A stretch of 64,000 nt of DNA from Pseudomonadota bacterium (GCA_018817425.1 JAHITX010000034.1:1-64000), one strand, 5' to 3'. Positions 45,862-55,925 are shown, numbered from the stretch's first letter. The notes: generated from the sequence alone by a model not told the origin. Made by a program: numbers and translations.

Positions 45862-47215
45862 AGCTTCCAATGACCCAATAAACAAGGTGTGGAAATATTT
45901 TGCTTCGATAAAACTTACCATAACTTTACTTATCATTCTTGCAATTACCTGCATTATAGGAACGCTGATACCACAAAATGAAAGTTCCGCGGCATATTTT
46001 TTAAAGTACGGAGAATTTATTTGCAAAGTATTTTCTGCTCTAGATATCTTTGATATGTATCATTCGTGGTGGTTTCAGCTATTAGTCTTTATTCTGACGG
46101 CAAATATTATTGTATGTTCAATTGACCGCCTTTCTTCAACATGGAAAGTAATTTTTAAAAAAACACCTACCTTTGATATTGCCAAATTAAAAAGTTCTTA
46201 CAAGGAAGAATTTAATGTTGCTCATACTCCGGCAGAGCTTAAGGCTAAATTTACAACAGCATTATCGAGGTTATTTAAATACACAAGAATAGAAGATAAA
46301 GAGAATGGATTTGTTATTTATGCAGAAAAAGGTCGCTGGAGTCGGCTTGGAGTTTACGCGGTTCATTTTAGCGTTATTTTGTTGCTTATTGGCGGATTAA
46401 TTGGTTCCTATTTTGGATTTGATGGTTCCGTTACTATCCCTGAGGGAAAAAGTGTTAAAAATGTAATATTGAGAAATACGGGTGACAAGCAACCCCTTGG
46501 TTTTGAAATAAGGTGTGATGATTTTAATGTAACTTTTTATAAGTCGGGCATGCCTAAAGAATATCGTTCAGCACTTACTATTCTTGAAAACGGCAAACCT
46601 GTTTTAAAAAAAGATATAATTGTTAATGATCCTCTCCGCTACAAAGGAATTAATGTTTTTCAGTCAAATTACGGAATGCAGGCGCCTGAAGATATATCGC
46701 TTAGCTTTACTGATCGTAAAACCGGAACAGTGTATAGAAAAAAAATATCTGTAGAAGAAGAAATCGATCTTCCGGGAATATCTGCTAAGTTTGTTTTGAA
46801 TAAGTATTTCCGCTCATATAATTTCAGAGGACATAATCTTGGAGAAGCTTTTGTGGGAACATTGACTCCATTAAAAGGAGAACCTGCTGATATAATACTT
46901 CCAATAAATTATCCCGGTTTTGACAAAATGCGAGGTGGTGAGATTGTTATATCTGCGGAAAATACCGAAAAGCGTTACTATACAGGGCTTCAGGTAACAA
47001 GAGATCCCGGAGTTCGGGTTGTTTACAGCGGATTTATATTGATGATTATAGGATGCTTTATTACTTTTTTTGTGTCTCATATCAGATTTTGTGTCGAGGT
47101 TGTTGAAAAGCATGGAAAAAGCATTGTTATCATTGCCGGAAATTCAAATAAAAATATAATAGGAATGGAAGCCAGTACAAAAAAGATAGCAAAGCTGCTG
47201 TCAAAAAAAGTATAG
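45848..47215 (+). CDS. resB: Cytochrome c biogenesis protein ResB
   Basis: 455-residue membrane protein of system II cytochrome c maturation. It has N-terminal membrane helices (about 20-45, 60-90), a further helix near 165-185, a large periplasmic domain and a final helix near 400-425, the usual ResB topology. The ORF extends upstream inside the M16 gene, but the ATG at 45848 gives the typical start KVWKYFASIKLTI. It is directly followed by ccsA, forming the ResBC heme-delivery and ligation complex. Confidence 0.9.
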   Translation: MKKNKASNDPINKVWKYFASIKLTITLLIILAITCIIGTLIPQNESSAAYFLKYGEFICKVFSALDIFDMYHSWWFQLLVFILTANIIVCSIDRLSSTWKVIFKKTPTFDIAKLKSSYKEEFNVAHTPAELKAKFTTALSRLFKYTRIEDKENGFVIYAEKGRWSRLGVYAVHFSVILLLIGGLIGSYFGFDGSVTIPEGKSVKNVILRNTGDKQPLGFEIRCDDFNVTFYKSGMPKEYRSALTILENGKPVLKKDIIVNDPLRYKGINVFQSNYGMQAPEDISLSFTDRKTGTVYRKKISVEEEIDLPGISAKFVLNKYFRSYNFRGHNLGEAFVGTLTPLKGEPADIILPINYPGFDKMRGGEIVISAENTEKRYYTGLQVTRDPGVRVVYSGFILMIIGCFITFFVSHIRFCVEVVEKHGKSIVIIAGNSNKNIIGMEASTKKIAKLLSKKV

Positions 47216-47216
47216 G

Positions 47217-48062
47217 ATGAATATAATGAACAGTTCAATATTGTTGTCAGTAACTACCTTTGTGTATGGATTTGCAGCATTTTTTTATGTTTCTTCTGTA
47301 GTTTTTAAAAAACCTTTCTTGGGAAGAATGGGAACCTGGACTGCTCTTGCCGGTATTTTAGGAAATGTATGCGGAATATTATTGAGATGGCTTGAATCAT
47401 ACCAGTTTGGAATAGGCCATGCCCCTCTTTCAAATTTATATGAATCTTTAATTTTCTTTTCTTTTGTTATTGCAGTAATATATCTTGTTGTTGAAAAAAC
47501 TTATGAAAACCGCTCGATTGGAGCTTTCACGATTCCCCTTGCTTTTTTTGCCATGGCCTATGCTTCTCTTTCTCCAAATATAAGCGAGAGGATTCAACCG
47601 CTTTTGCCTGCATTAAAAAGCAATTGGCTGATTGCGCATGTTGTTGCCTGTTTTATAGGCTATGCAGCCTTTGCTATAGCCTTTGGTCTTGGTATTATGT
47701 TTCTCCTTAAGCAAAAAGACTCAAGCCATGGAGCCCCTTTATTAAAGTTCTTTCCTGACTTGTATTTAATAGATGAGCTTTCGCACCAGATGATAATGTT
47801 TGGTTTTCTCTTCCTTACTACAGGGATAATAACCGGTGCTGTGTGGGCTAATTCGGCATGGGGCAGATATTGGGGATGGGATCCAAAGGAAACATGGTCG
47901 CTTATTACGTGGTTTATTTATGCTACACTTCTTCATGCAAGATTTATGAGGGGATGGCGCGGAAAACGGCTGGCATATCTTTCAATAATAGGGTTTACGG
48001 CAGTACTTTTTACATATTTCGGCGTAAATTATCTTCCCGGACTTCATAGCTACGGGCAGTAA
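47217..48062 (+). CDS. ccsA: Cytochrome c biogenesis protein CcsA/ResC
   Basis: 281-residue polytopic protein with about eight membrane helices and the heme-handling WWD-type motif WGRYWGWDPKETW near residues 220-232. A His in LHARFMRGW and another upstream are plausible heme ligands. It starts 1 bp after resB. An in-frame ATG at 47226 has a better upstream purine stretch and could be the true start. Together with ResB it ligates heme to apocytochromes on the outer face of the membrane. Confidence 0.93.
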   Translation: MNIMNSSILLSVTTFVYGFAAFFYVSSVVFKKPFLGRMGTWTALAGILGNVCGILLRWLESYQFGIGHAPLSNLYESLIFFSFVIAVIYLVVEKTYENRSIGAFTIPLAFFAMAYASLSPNISERIQPLLPALKSNWLIAHVVACFIGYAAFAIAFGLGIMFLLKQKDSSHGAPLLKFFPDLYLIDELSHQMIMFGFLFLTTGIITGAVWANSAWGRYWGWDPKETWSLITWFIYATLLHARFMRGWRGKRLAYLSIIGFTAVLFTYFGVNYLPGLHSYGQ

Positions 48063-48294
48063 TTTTATATGGGCTTGTATGGGAGACCTTATTCTTGCAA
48101 AAAGTTTGTCAATAGGTTATATATATTCCAAATTATTTTAGATGATTGCTGATTATTCGGAAGAATTGTAATAATTCTTTAATCTTTTTGGAAATCCCTT
48201 TGTATGAGGAGAAAATCGGAACTGTAGAAATTCCTGTTAATCTATCAGTATTGTCAATCTTTAACTATTTGTCAGGATGAGAGGGAGGTTCGCT

Positions 48295-48966
48295 TTGAAA
48301 ATCTGTAAAACAATCTTGTACCGTTTTATTATTGTCGGGATAATGGCCTTATTCATGTGTGCCTGTGCTTCTACACAGAGCACGAAAGTTGACCTGAAGC
48401 CTTTGACTTCATTTGAGTTTGGGCAAAGACATATAGTCGCGGTTATCCCTTTTAAATACAAGGCTGAGCAGGAACAGTATAAAAACCTGAGCAATAAACT
48501 GGTTGACCTGACCCTCGATGAGCTTCTTGAAAGTAAAAGATTCCGGGCTATTGAACGTAGCCGCATTGATGCCGTTCTAAAAGAAATACAATTGAGCCAA
48601 ACGGGTATCATAGATGAAAAAGCAGCAAACCGGATCGGCAAGCAACTGGGAGCCGAAATGATTTTGGTGGGAAATTTGATTTCAATTAAGCCGACCATGT
48701 CACGCGACAGCATGGGTATTATGTGGCAAGAAACCCGTGGATTTGAGATTAGCTTGCAGGGACGTATCATTAATGTAGAAACCGGCGAAATCATGGCCTC
48801 AGCAAAAGCAACCGGTATGGAAGGACAGCAAGAAAAAATGGCTTTGGGTGCCAAAACAGGAGTTATTGCAGCCGAAGAAACCTTAATTAACAAAGCCGCA
48901 GAAACTGCGATAAGAATATTGGTGAATGATTTATCAAGCCAGATATCGCCTAAGCCTGACCTATAG
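48295..48966 (+). CDS. CsgG-family lipoprotein
   Basis: 223 residues from a TTG at 48295 with GGGAGG 6 bases upstream; an ATG at 48277 in the same frame overlaps that ribosome site and is less likely. The signal peptide ends in a lipobox FMCAC, so Cys becomes the lipidated N-terminus. The mature part shows the CsgG/HfaB/TolB-N-like pattern IVAVIPFKY, FRAIERSRIDAVLKE and a GAEMILVGNL strand. Relatives form outer-membrane channels or sense envelope state; which applies here is open. It begins a long plus-strand run of accessory genes. Confidence 0.75.
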   Translation: MKICKTILYRFIIVGIMALFMCACASTQSTKVDLKPLTSFEFGQRHIVAVIPFKYKAEQEQYKNLSNKLVDLTLDELLESKRFRAIERSRIDAVLKEIQLSQTGIIDEKAANRIGKQLGAEMILVGNLISIKPTMSRDSMGIMWQETRGFEISLQGRIINVETGEIMASAKATGMEGQQEKMALGAKTGVIAAEETLINKAAETAIRILVNDLSSQISPKPDL

Positions 48967-49081
48967 CGAAACTATGAAATCATACTTATTTTCTTGATAC
49001 AGCGAAGCTTAAGCATATTTGCTTTAATGTTGAGATTATCTAAACAGTAAAACTTTTGAAAGTAGTTGGAAATATAAAGCT

Positions 49082-49837
49082 ATGGAAAAAACAGACAAGT
49101 TAGCAGTTTTAATAGATGCGGAAAATGCTCAACCAAGCATTGTGGATGGTTTACTGGCAGAAATAGCGAATTACGGCGTAGCCAGTGTCAAGAGAATCTA
49201 TGGTGATTGGACAGGGCCCGGCTTAAAAGGTTGGAAAGAGGTTCTGTTGCAATATTCGATACAACCAATGCAGCAATTCGCGTACACAAAAGGAAAAAAC
49301 GCAACTGACAGCGCAATGATTATTGATGCAATGGACTTATTATACACCGGAAACTTTAACGGATTTTGTATAGTATCGAGTGATAGTGATTTTACCAAGC
49401 TGGCATCAAGAATAAGAGAAGCGGGATTAATAGTATATGGTTTTGGAGAGCAAAAAACACCTTCCGCTTTTGTTTCAGCCTGTGACAAATTCATTTACAC
49501 AGAAGTACTTCGTGCAAAGACCGGTGAAAGTGAAGCGATTGCCAAAAAATCCAGCAATGATTTAAGAAAAGATACAAAACTGGTAAGCTTGTTACGTAAT
49601 GCAGTAGAAGCATCCTCTGATGAAAGCGGATGGGCTCATCTTGCACATGTTGGTAGTAATATTGCAAAACAATCACCTGAATTTGACCCGCGTAATTACG
49701 GATATGGAAAGCTTGGTGAGCTGGTTTCCGCAACTAAGCTTTTTGATATGGATGAAAGGCAAATAGGTAGCACTGCCTCAAAGGTCATTTATGTTCGTGA
49801 TAAGCGAAATAGACAGATCGAATCTTCAGATAATTGA
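49082..49837 (+). CDS. NYN-domain ribonuclease-like protein with LOTUS/OST-HTH domain
   Basis: 251 residues. The NYN (PIN-like) domain covers about 5-145, with LIDAEN holding the first catalytic Asp, TDSAMIIDAMD the second and SSDSDFTKL the third. The C-terminal LOTUS/OST-HTH region is about 165-235 (SLLRNAVEA.. GYGKLGELV). Such proteins are predicted RNases with an RNA-binding winged helix and are annotated DUF88. No toxin-antitoxin partner is adjacent. Confidence 0.82.
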   Translation: MEKTDKLAVLIDAENAQPSIVDGLLAEIANYGVASVKRIYGDWTGPGLKGWKEVLLQYSIQPMQQFAYTKGKNATDSAMIIDAMDLLYTGNFNGFCIVSSDSDFTKLASRIREAGLIVYGFGEQKTPSAFVSACDKFIYTEVLRAKTGESEAIAKKSSNDLRKDTKLVSLLRNAVEASSDESGWAHLAHVGSNIAKQSPEFDPRNYGYGKLGELVSATKLFDMDERQIGSTASKVIYVRDKRNRQIESSDN

Positions 49838-49889
49838 AGCTCGGGGGGTTTTTTTAAGAACGGACACTTGACTCTAAAGGTGTAAATCC

Positions 49890-50987
49890 ATGAAAAGATT
49901 ACCATTATTTATAATTGTGTTTTTTAATATGTTTATTTTCAATCTTGCTTACGCAAATGTAGGAGTATTCACTGGCTATGGTCAAACAATAGAGCTGATT
50001 GAGTCTAATGATATTCAAATGGTGAGTGAAGATATTACAATTATACCGGGAAGGGGAAAATTTTTATTTGATGGCGGCATTGCCGGAATGGATAGAGTTG
50101 AATATAAATGTAAATTTATATTAAAAAACCGTAATAATAAAAATGTAAGCATCAAGGCTGGATTTCCACTCAGCACACAGTTCTATGGAGAGAACAATAA
50201 AACAAGTATACTTTTATCAGAATATCAATTCATTGCTCAAGAAGAAGGTAAAATATATAATGTTAGTTACTCACCATTTGATAAAGAGAAAAAGTTGAAT
50301 AAAATATTTCTCTGGGATATGGAATTTCTCCCAAATGAGGAAAAAGAGTTGTTGGTGTCATATTCGATGCCGATATCATTTACATTAGCTACTACAGCAA
50401 ACAACCGTAAAGAATCAAAGTATAGCAAAAAATGGTATAATAAACTTGAATACTGCGCTTTGGAATGGTTTGGTTATGTTACTGAAACAGGCAAAAGTTG
50501 GTATGGTCCTATTGAGAAAGCTTCTTTTCGTGTTTATCTAAAGGGCTTTGAAAAATATATCTTCAATCGCCCTTTTGCGGAGGGGATAAGTAGTAAAAAT
50601 AAAGAAAAGATCTTAAAAAGATATTCTGTTTGGGAACCTTTAGTGTTCCGAGATACTGAACCAGACGTATGGGAGAAAGATGATAAAGGATATATTACAT
50701 TGTTATTCAATAATTATAAACCTGAAAAGGATTTAATTTTTTCATATTATATACTTTTCTTCCCAAAAACAAAGGATGATTTAGAACGACTTATATCCAG
50801 ACTTTCTTATGATAGCTTCACGAAAGAAGACTATGAGGATTTGCGTGATATTTTTATCGAATATAATGGGGAAAAAACAAACAATGAAAGAATTCATGAA
50901 TTTCTTATAAACCAGAAATGGTATGGGAAGAAAATTCAAAATCCAATTCCTGGCGAAGTACTTAATACAATAGAAATTTATAAATAA
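49890..50987 (+). CDS. Secreted protein resembling DUF4424
   Basis: 365 residues with a signal peptide (about 1-23, cleavage near AYANV). The mature N-terminus GVFTGYGQTIEL.. IQMVSEDITIIPG is characteristic of a family of secreted beta-rich proteins of unknown function. The rest continues as a single soluble domain rich in Lys, Tyr and Phe; no catalytic motif is visible. An AAGGTG ribosome site is about 8 bases upstream. Confidence 0.6.
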   Translation: MKRLPLFIIVFFNMFIFNLAYANVGVFTGYGQTIELIESNDIQMVSEDITIIPGRGKFLFDGGIAGMDRVEYKCKFILKNRNNKNVSIKAGFPLSTQFYGENNKTSILLSEYQFIAQEEGKIYNVSYSPFDKEKKLNKIFLWDMEFLPNEEKELLVSYSMPISFTLATTANNRKESKYSKKWYNKLEYCALEWFGYVTETGKSWYGPIEKASFRVYLKGFEKYIFNRPFAEGISSKNKEKILKRYSVWEPLVFRDTEPDVWEKDDKGYITLLFNNYKPEKDLIFSYYILFFPKTKDDLERLISRLSYDSFTKEDYEDLRDIFIEYNGEKTNNERIHEFLINQKWYGKKIQNPIPGEVLNTIEIYK

Positions 50988-51094
50988 TAACCTCTTATAA
51001 ACTGTATTGGTTGCAATCAGTGTCGCAATACTTTCAAATTAACAGCTAAAGTATTTATCGTGAATAGTCGTGTGATTAACGGAAAGGGGATGTA

Positions 51095-51895
51095 ATGAAT
51101 ACGGATAATATCATAAAGCTTACAAACCGTATTTCACTGCTTTCAATTATTTTGTTGATATATTGGGTTTTTATTTTTTGTGCTAACACGGTTTTTGGTT
51201 TTAAAGTATTCAAAGCAAATATCACGGAATCTTTTTATTTAAGTGTTATCGGAATACTTGCCTTGTTGGTAGGCTCAGTTGTTGTAAATATCATGTTTAA
51301 TCTAACCAAGATATCCGATTCTATTGGAAACAAACCCGAGCTTTCATCAAGAATTATAAAAAAGAAAAAGTCCGTTATTCTATTATCTTTTCTTTTATCA
51401 TTTCCCATAATATTTGCATTGCTGTATTACGGTGATATTAAAACATCAGAAAGAAAAGAGAACTTTCTGGTTGATTCGGCAAAATATATGCTAAATAACA
51501 ACAAAAACATTATTGATCAGTTTGGGCAGTATAAATTTGACCCGGAATATATCAAAAAGACAAGCAGCTCATTAAAAATATTATCCAAGGAAGATGAAAG
51601 TTTTCCTTCAGTATCCATGATAATCCAGGACCAAATTGATCAGAAAAAAGTTTTCCTGCTTTTTGGAAGTTATTATTATCCTAAAACGGAAGAGCCCGTA
51701 AAAGCCGATTATATCTTCCCCTGTTCTAAAGATGAGAGAGAATATTTAAAGAAAGTCTTTGAAGGTAATGTATTGTCATATAGTTTCAGCGCATCCGATG
51801 GGACATATGAGCTTTACTTTCCTGTTAAAAATGATAACCGTATTATTGTACTGTATTTTACGGATAGGCAAAGATATGGTAAATTAGGTTCCTAA
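51095..51895 (+). CDS. Hypothetical membrane protein
   Basis: 266 residues with three hydrophobic helices (about 14-34, 47-70 and 92-112) and a soluble C-terminal domain of ~150 residues, probably outside the cytoplasm, containing YYYPKTEEPVKADYIFPC. AAAGGGG lies 6 bases before the ATG. I recognise no family. It stands between two unrelated genes in the same direction. Confidence 0.55.
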   Translation: MNTDNIIKLTNRISLLSIILLIYWVFIFCANTVFGFKVFKANITESFYLSVIGILALLVGSVVVNIMFNLTKISDSIGNKPELSSRIIKKKKSVILLSFLLSFPIIFALLYYGDIKTSERKENFLVDSAKYMLNNNKNIIDQFGQYKFDPEYIKKTSSSLKILSKEDESFPSVSMIIQDQIDQKKVFLLFGSYYYPKTEEPVKADYIFPCSKDEREYLKKVFEGNVLSYSFSASDGTYELYFPVKNDNRIIVLYFTDRQRYGKLGS

Positions 51896-51993
51896 GCTCA
51901 TGGATAGGCTGGCATGACTTATGAATAGTGAATAATGTCTTCTGCATATGTAGTTTTTTAATGGTAAGTGATTAATAAAAGGAAATATGAACA

Positions 51994-52884
51994 ATGAAAG
52001 ATCAAAAATGGTTAACAACTTCTGCAGGCGTGAAAATGCCGTGGATTATTTATGGAACTGCCTGGAAAAAGGAGCGCACGGCAGATCTTGTTGTAAAAGC
52101 TGTTCAGGCTGGATTCAGAGGAATTGACACTGCTGGCCAGCCTAAACATTATGATGAAGCCGGCATAGGTGCAGCACTTTTAAGACTGAAAAAAGATTAT
52201 GGTATCGAGCGTGAAGAATTGTATTTACAAACCAAGTTTACTCCGCTTCCGGGCCATGATCCGGAACAAGTGCCATATGATAAGAACGCTACTGTGGAAG
52301 TGCAGGTTTTACAGTCTTTTGAAACATCAATGAAAAAACTGCAAACTGAATATGTTGATACTTTACTGCTTCATACAATGATAGAACCATATCCGCTCTT
52401 AATGAAAGTATGGGAAGCAATGGAGTCAATTCAACAATCCGGTAGAGCGCGTCAGATCGGAATCAGCAATTTTTATTATATATATATGGTGAAAAAACTT
52501 TATGCAGATGCCAACATAAAACCTGCAGTACTGCAAAATCGTTTTTATAAAGATACTGGATATGATCCTGAATTGCGTTCCTGGTGTTCCGATAATGGAG
52601 TTATTTACCAGAGTTTCTGGACTCTAACCGCAAACCGTTATATTTTATTCGATAATATTGTTCAGACCCTTGCCAGAAAGCATAATAAAACCGATGCACA
52701 AATTTTCTTTAGATATCTCAATCAATCCGGCATTGTTCCTCTTACCGGCACAACTTCCGATCAACACATGGCAGAAGATCTTAATGTTTTTGATTTTAAG
52801 CTTTCTCCTGGTGATTTAAAGAATGTGAGTTCCTTGCTTAGTGTAAAAGATATAATTACACCTCAAGCTGGTATTATTTTATAA
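51994..52884 (+). CDS. Aldo/keto reductase
   Basis: 296-residue NADPH-dependent reductase of the AKR superfamily. The catalytic pattern is present: GIDTA with Asp near 50, Tyr in YDEAGIGAAL, Lys in YLQTKF and the His of LLLHTMIEPYP. The GISNFY strand and cofactor block near DAQIFFRYL also fit. The natural substrate cannot be inferred. A multicopper oxidase gene starts 23 bp downstream. Confidence 0.9.
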   Translation: MKDQKWLTTSAGVKMPWIIYGTAWKKERTADLVVKAVQAGFRGIDTAGQPKHYDEAGIGAALLRLKKDYGIEREELYLQTKFTPLPGHDPEQVPYDKNATVEVQVLQSFETSMKKLQTEYVDTLLLHTMIEPYPLLMKVWEAMESIQQSGRARQIGISNFYYIYMVKKLYADANIKPAVLQNRFYKDTGYDPELRSWCSDNGVIYQSFWTLTANRYILFDNIVQTLARKHNKTDAQIFFRYLNQSGIVPLTGTTSDQHMAEDLNVFDFKLSPGDLKNVSSLLSVKDIITPQAGIIL

Positions 52885-52907
52885 TTTTAAGGTAAAAAAA
52901 TGAAAGT

Positions 52908-55349
52908 ATGGATACGGTAGATAAAAAGTGGATGTTTTTTGTTGTAGCTGCAACAGCCGGCGTATTGTCGTTGCTATTCACAGCTATCTTAAATCGTTCG
53001 CGCAGTCCAAAAATTTTAGCCACATTAATATTCCTGCTTTCTCTCTTTATCTTGGGTGAGAATACTCTGCGTGCCGATACAGTGGAATATAAACTCACAA
53101 TTGCTCAAGAGACGGTCAGTTTTACAGGAAAAGAACGTCCTGCGATGACTATTAACGGTAACATCCCAGGGCCGACGCTACGATTCCATGTAGGAGATTC
53201 AGCCGTCATTCATGTCCACAACGCTATGAATGTCAACACCTCGATTCATTGGCACGGAATTCTTTTGCCGAATGGCCAGGACGGTGTTCCGTATTTGACC
53301 TATCCACCCATTGCTCCGGGATCAACGTTTACATATCGTTTTATGATCAGACATGCAGGGACGTATTGGTATCATTCGCACAGTGGATTACAGGAACAGC
53401 AGGGAATTTATGGATCAATTGCAATCGAGACTGAAAATAGGATCTATGAAGAAGTCCGCGATGAGGTAGTTCTTCTCTCTGACTGGAGTGATGAGAACCC
53501 GCATGAGATAATGCGCAAACTCAAGCGTGGCAGTGAATGGTATGCGGTAAAGAAGAACAGTGCACAGAGCGTGCTGGGCGCATACAGAGCTGGCAAAGTT
53601 GGTTCATTTTTTCAACGCGAGTTAAGTCGAATGCCGGCAATGGATATATCCGACGTGGCCTATGACAGATTCCTTGCAAACGGAAAGTCGTCATATAAAA
53701 TACACGCAAGTCCTGGCGAGACTCTTCGATTAAGAATTATTAACGGTTCTGCAACGACGTATTTTCTTTTAGAGTTCGCCGGTGGTCCAATGAAGATTAT
53801 CGCAGCTGACGGGATTGATGTTAGACCATTTGAAGAGCAAAGATTTCTTATCGGTGTTGCTGAAACATACGATGTTCTCATTCGCGTTCCACAAAACGGT
53901 AGTTATGAACTGCGCGCTACGGCACACGACGGATCGGGGCATGCCTCGGTTTGGATTGGAGAGGGTGAGCCGAATGCCGCGCCTGACATCCCAAAGCCGG
54001 ATCTTTACGCTGCAATGGGTGAAGTTACATTAAGGAGTCTGTTCGCACTCACACCTGAGGGTAGCATGGGAATGACAACAGGCGATGTGGAAGCCGGGAA
54101 GTTTGACCGGCCGGGAATGAACATGCAGGGGCATAGCGGTGTCGCTATGAATCATGGCAAGATGCCAATGGGCATGCCGATGTCACACAAAAACCAAACC
54201 GGGCACAACATAAGTATGCCGGTAGACGAGATGGCCCACGACCCTGATCTTATGCCGATGCCAATGGCTCACCAATCGACAGATCATGGGACCAAGGATC
54301 AGGATGAAGGCACAGGGCGGAAATCTCCTGAGAATATGCACGATGGCCACCAAATGGGCGCTGTGGAAACCGTAGTGGATGGTAAGGACCCGCGCCGTCC
54401 ATGGCCTATTTATGAAAAGCTTAGGGCTCTTGAGCCGACGGTGTTTCCTCCTGAACAGTCGCGTCAAGTTATTCGCCTCACACTTGATGGAGACATGGAC
54501 CGATATGTCTGGTACTTCAATAACAAGGCCCTGCATGAACAGGACAAGGTTACCATCCGAAAGGGCCAAGTGGCGCGCTTTGTTATGATTAACCGTACAA
54601 TGATGCATCACCCTATACATCTCCACGGCCATTTTTTTCGCGTTATCAACGGCCAGGGTGATTACTCCCCATTAAAACATACGGTCAACGTTGCGCCTAT
54701 GTCTACCAGCGTTATCGAATTCGATGCCAATGATGCGGGCGACTGGTTTTTTCACTGTCACCTGCTCTATCACATGCACAGCGGAATGGCGCGCATTCTC
54801 CACTACGAAAGTTTTAAACCCGATGCAGAGGTATCATCTATTCGGCATAAGCTTCTTGAAGATCCCATATATTTCTGGGGCGAAGCTACTGCCATGAGCC
54901 ATATGACCGAAGGGTCACTCGTCCTGTCGAACACCCGCAATATTCTTACCGCTGACTGGCAGGCAGGGTGGCAGGACGTCGAAGATACTGATTACGAAAT
55001 TGATCTAACATGGGATTATTCGTTCAACCGGTATGCCAGCGTTTTTGCAGGAGCAGAGATCACAAACGAGGAACTTGGCGACCGGGGAATTTTTGGTGGC
55101 CGTTACTTGCTGCCTCTTCTCATTCAAACAACCGGATGGGTTGACACAGAGGGTGAATTACGTTTATCACTATCAAAGGAGTTGCCGTTAACATCGCGTT
55201 TGAGCGCCTTTGGCGAGATCGAATATGACACTGCAACCAAATGGGAATGTCAAGCAGGCGCAATTTTCCTAATCGATAAGCGTTTCTCGATAATGGCCAG
55301 TTATCATACCGAGTTTGGTATCGGCGCAGGACTTGTGATACGATTCTGA
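52908..55349 (+). CDS. CopA-type multicopper oxidase with C-terminal CopB-like region
   Basis: 813 residues. Two hydrophobic helices open the protein (about 9-27 and 38-52). The oxidase follows (about 60-640) with all four copper clusters: HWHG, WYHSHSG, HPIHLHGH and HCHLLYHMHSGM. A Met/His-rich loop (about 395-480; GMPMSHKNQ, MPMPMAH) matches the periplasmic copper-binding stretch of CopA. From about 650 onward the sequence changes to short amphipathic strands ending in aromatic-glycine residues (AGLVIRF-type end), like an outer-membrane CopB barrel. Base composition here is visibly richer in G+C than neighbouring genes, consistent with transfer. It may oxidise Cu(I) or phenols in the periplasm. 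Confidence 0.8.
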   Translation: MDTVDKKWMFFVVAATAGVLSLLFTAILNRSRSPKILATLIFLLSLFILGENTLRADTVEYKLTIAQETVSFTGKERPAMTINGNIPGPTLRFHVGDSAVIHVHNAMNVNTSIHWHGILLPNGQDGVPYLTYPPIAPGSTFTYRFMIRHAGTYWYHSHSGLQEQQGIYGSIAIETENRIYEEVRDEVVLLSDWSDENPHEIMRKLKRGSEWYAVKKNSAQSVLGAYRAGKVGSFFQRELSRMPAMDISDVAYDRFLANGKSSYKIHASPGETLRLRIINGSATTYFLLEFAGGPMKIIAADGIDVRPFEEQRFLIGVAETYDVLIRVPQNGSYELRATAHDGSGHASVWIGEGEPNAAPDIPKPDLYAAMGEVTLRSLFALTPEGSMGMTTGDVEAGKFDRPGMNMQGHSGVAMNHGKMPMGMPMSHKNQTGHNISMPVDEMAHDPDLMPMPMAHQSTDHGTKDQDEGTGRKSPENMHDGHQMGAVETVVDGKDPRRPWPIYEKLRALEPTVFPPEQSRQVIRLTLDGDMDRYVWYFNNKALHEQDKVTIRKGQVARFVMINRTMMHHPIHLHGHFFRVINGQGDYSPLKHTVNVAPMSTSVIEFDANDAGDWFFHCHLLYHMHSGMARILHYESFKPDAEVSSIRHKLLEDPIYFWGEATAMSHMTEGSLVLSNTRNILTADWQAGWQDVEDTDYEIDLTWDYSFNRYASVFAGAEITNEELGDRGIFGGRYLLPLLIQTTGWVDTEGELRLSLSKELPLTSRLSAFGEIEYDTATKWECQAGAIFLIDKRFSIMASYHTEFGIGAGLVIRF

Positions 55350-55522
55350 CCCCTTTTCTCACAGGGTATTTATCAGTGGCAATTTTAGCAATAAGTGCTG
55401 GAGGCCCTTAATATTTAAATAATGATAAATCTTATTCATTTACTGGTGGATTAAGTGTAACAGCCACCCTGGATTATGCAAGCTTCATCCCGGCACACTT
55501 GTTACAGCGTTGAGGTAGAAAA
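55350..55522. other. Spacer with imperfect inverted repeat upstream of the cassette-like ORFs
   Basis: 173 bases after the copper gene. It contains AAGTGT and GCC separated by AACA on the left and GGCACACTT on the right (about 55455-55500), an imperfect inverted repeat reminiscent of, but not conforming to, an attC layout. GTTACAG follows. I do not call it a recombination site. Confidence 0.3.
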
Positions 55523-55897
55523 ATGAAAGTATTTATTAGATTCATTATTATATGGCTTATAGCCTTTCCTCCATTTGCTCTTGCAGAAGATAAAGGCTCG
55601 GTTTGTTTGGGGCCTTTTTTAAGCATTATAATGTATGCACCTTCAAATAGGCCATATCTCACTATAGGAGATTATGGCCCTTTTCATTTTGAACAAACCA
55701 GCCAAACTTGCAGACTGGTTGCTGAAGACCTTGATCTGAAAAAAGTATATAGGGTCAAAGTCCACTTTGGAGATAAAGTAGTAACATCCTGGAACCTCGA
55801 CTTTAAAAAAATCGGCAGTAATATGGTTTATATCTGGAGAGATAAAGGCGCATGGCGTATGGAACCTATTAAAAACGGCAAATGCGAACGGCCATGA
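55523..55897 (+). CDS. Small secreted protein of unknown function
   Basis: 124 residues with a signal peptide (about 1-21, FALAED). Mature part has three cysteines (near 29, 63 and 121) and an even mix of strands; no known family. AGGTAG is about 7 bases upstream. It is followed 28 bp later by a candidate attC site, so it may be a mobile gene cassette. Confidence 0.55.
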   Translation: MKVFIRFIIIWLIAFPPFALAEDKGSVCLGPFLSIIMYAPSNRPYLTIGDYGPFHFEQTSQTCRLVAEDLDLKKVYRVKVHFGDKVVTSWNLDFKKIGSNMVYIWRDKGAWRMEPIKNGKCERP

Positions 55898-55925
55898 AGA
55901 TAATATTTAAAGATAGAATCGGGAT

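Noticed and set aside
55455-55515. Inverted repeat before the first cassette-like ORF as an attC or attI site
   Set aside because: Arms AAGTGT..GCC/GGCACACTT pair only imperfectly and no R'' box lies 5 nt outside the left arm.
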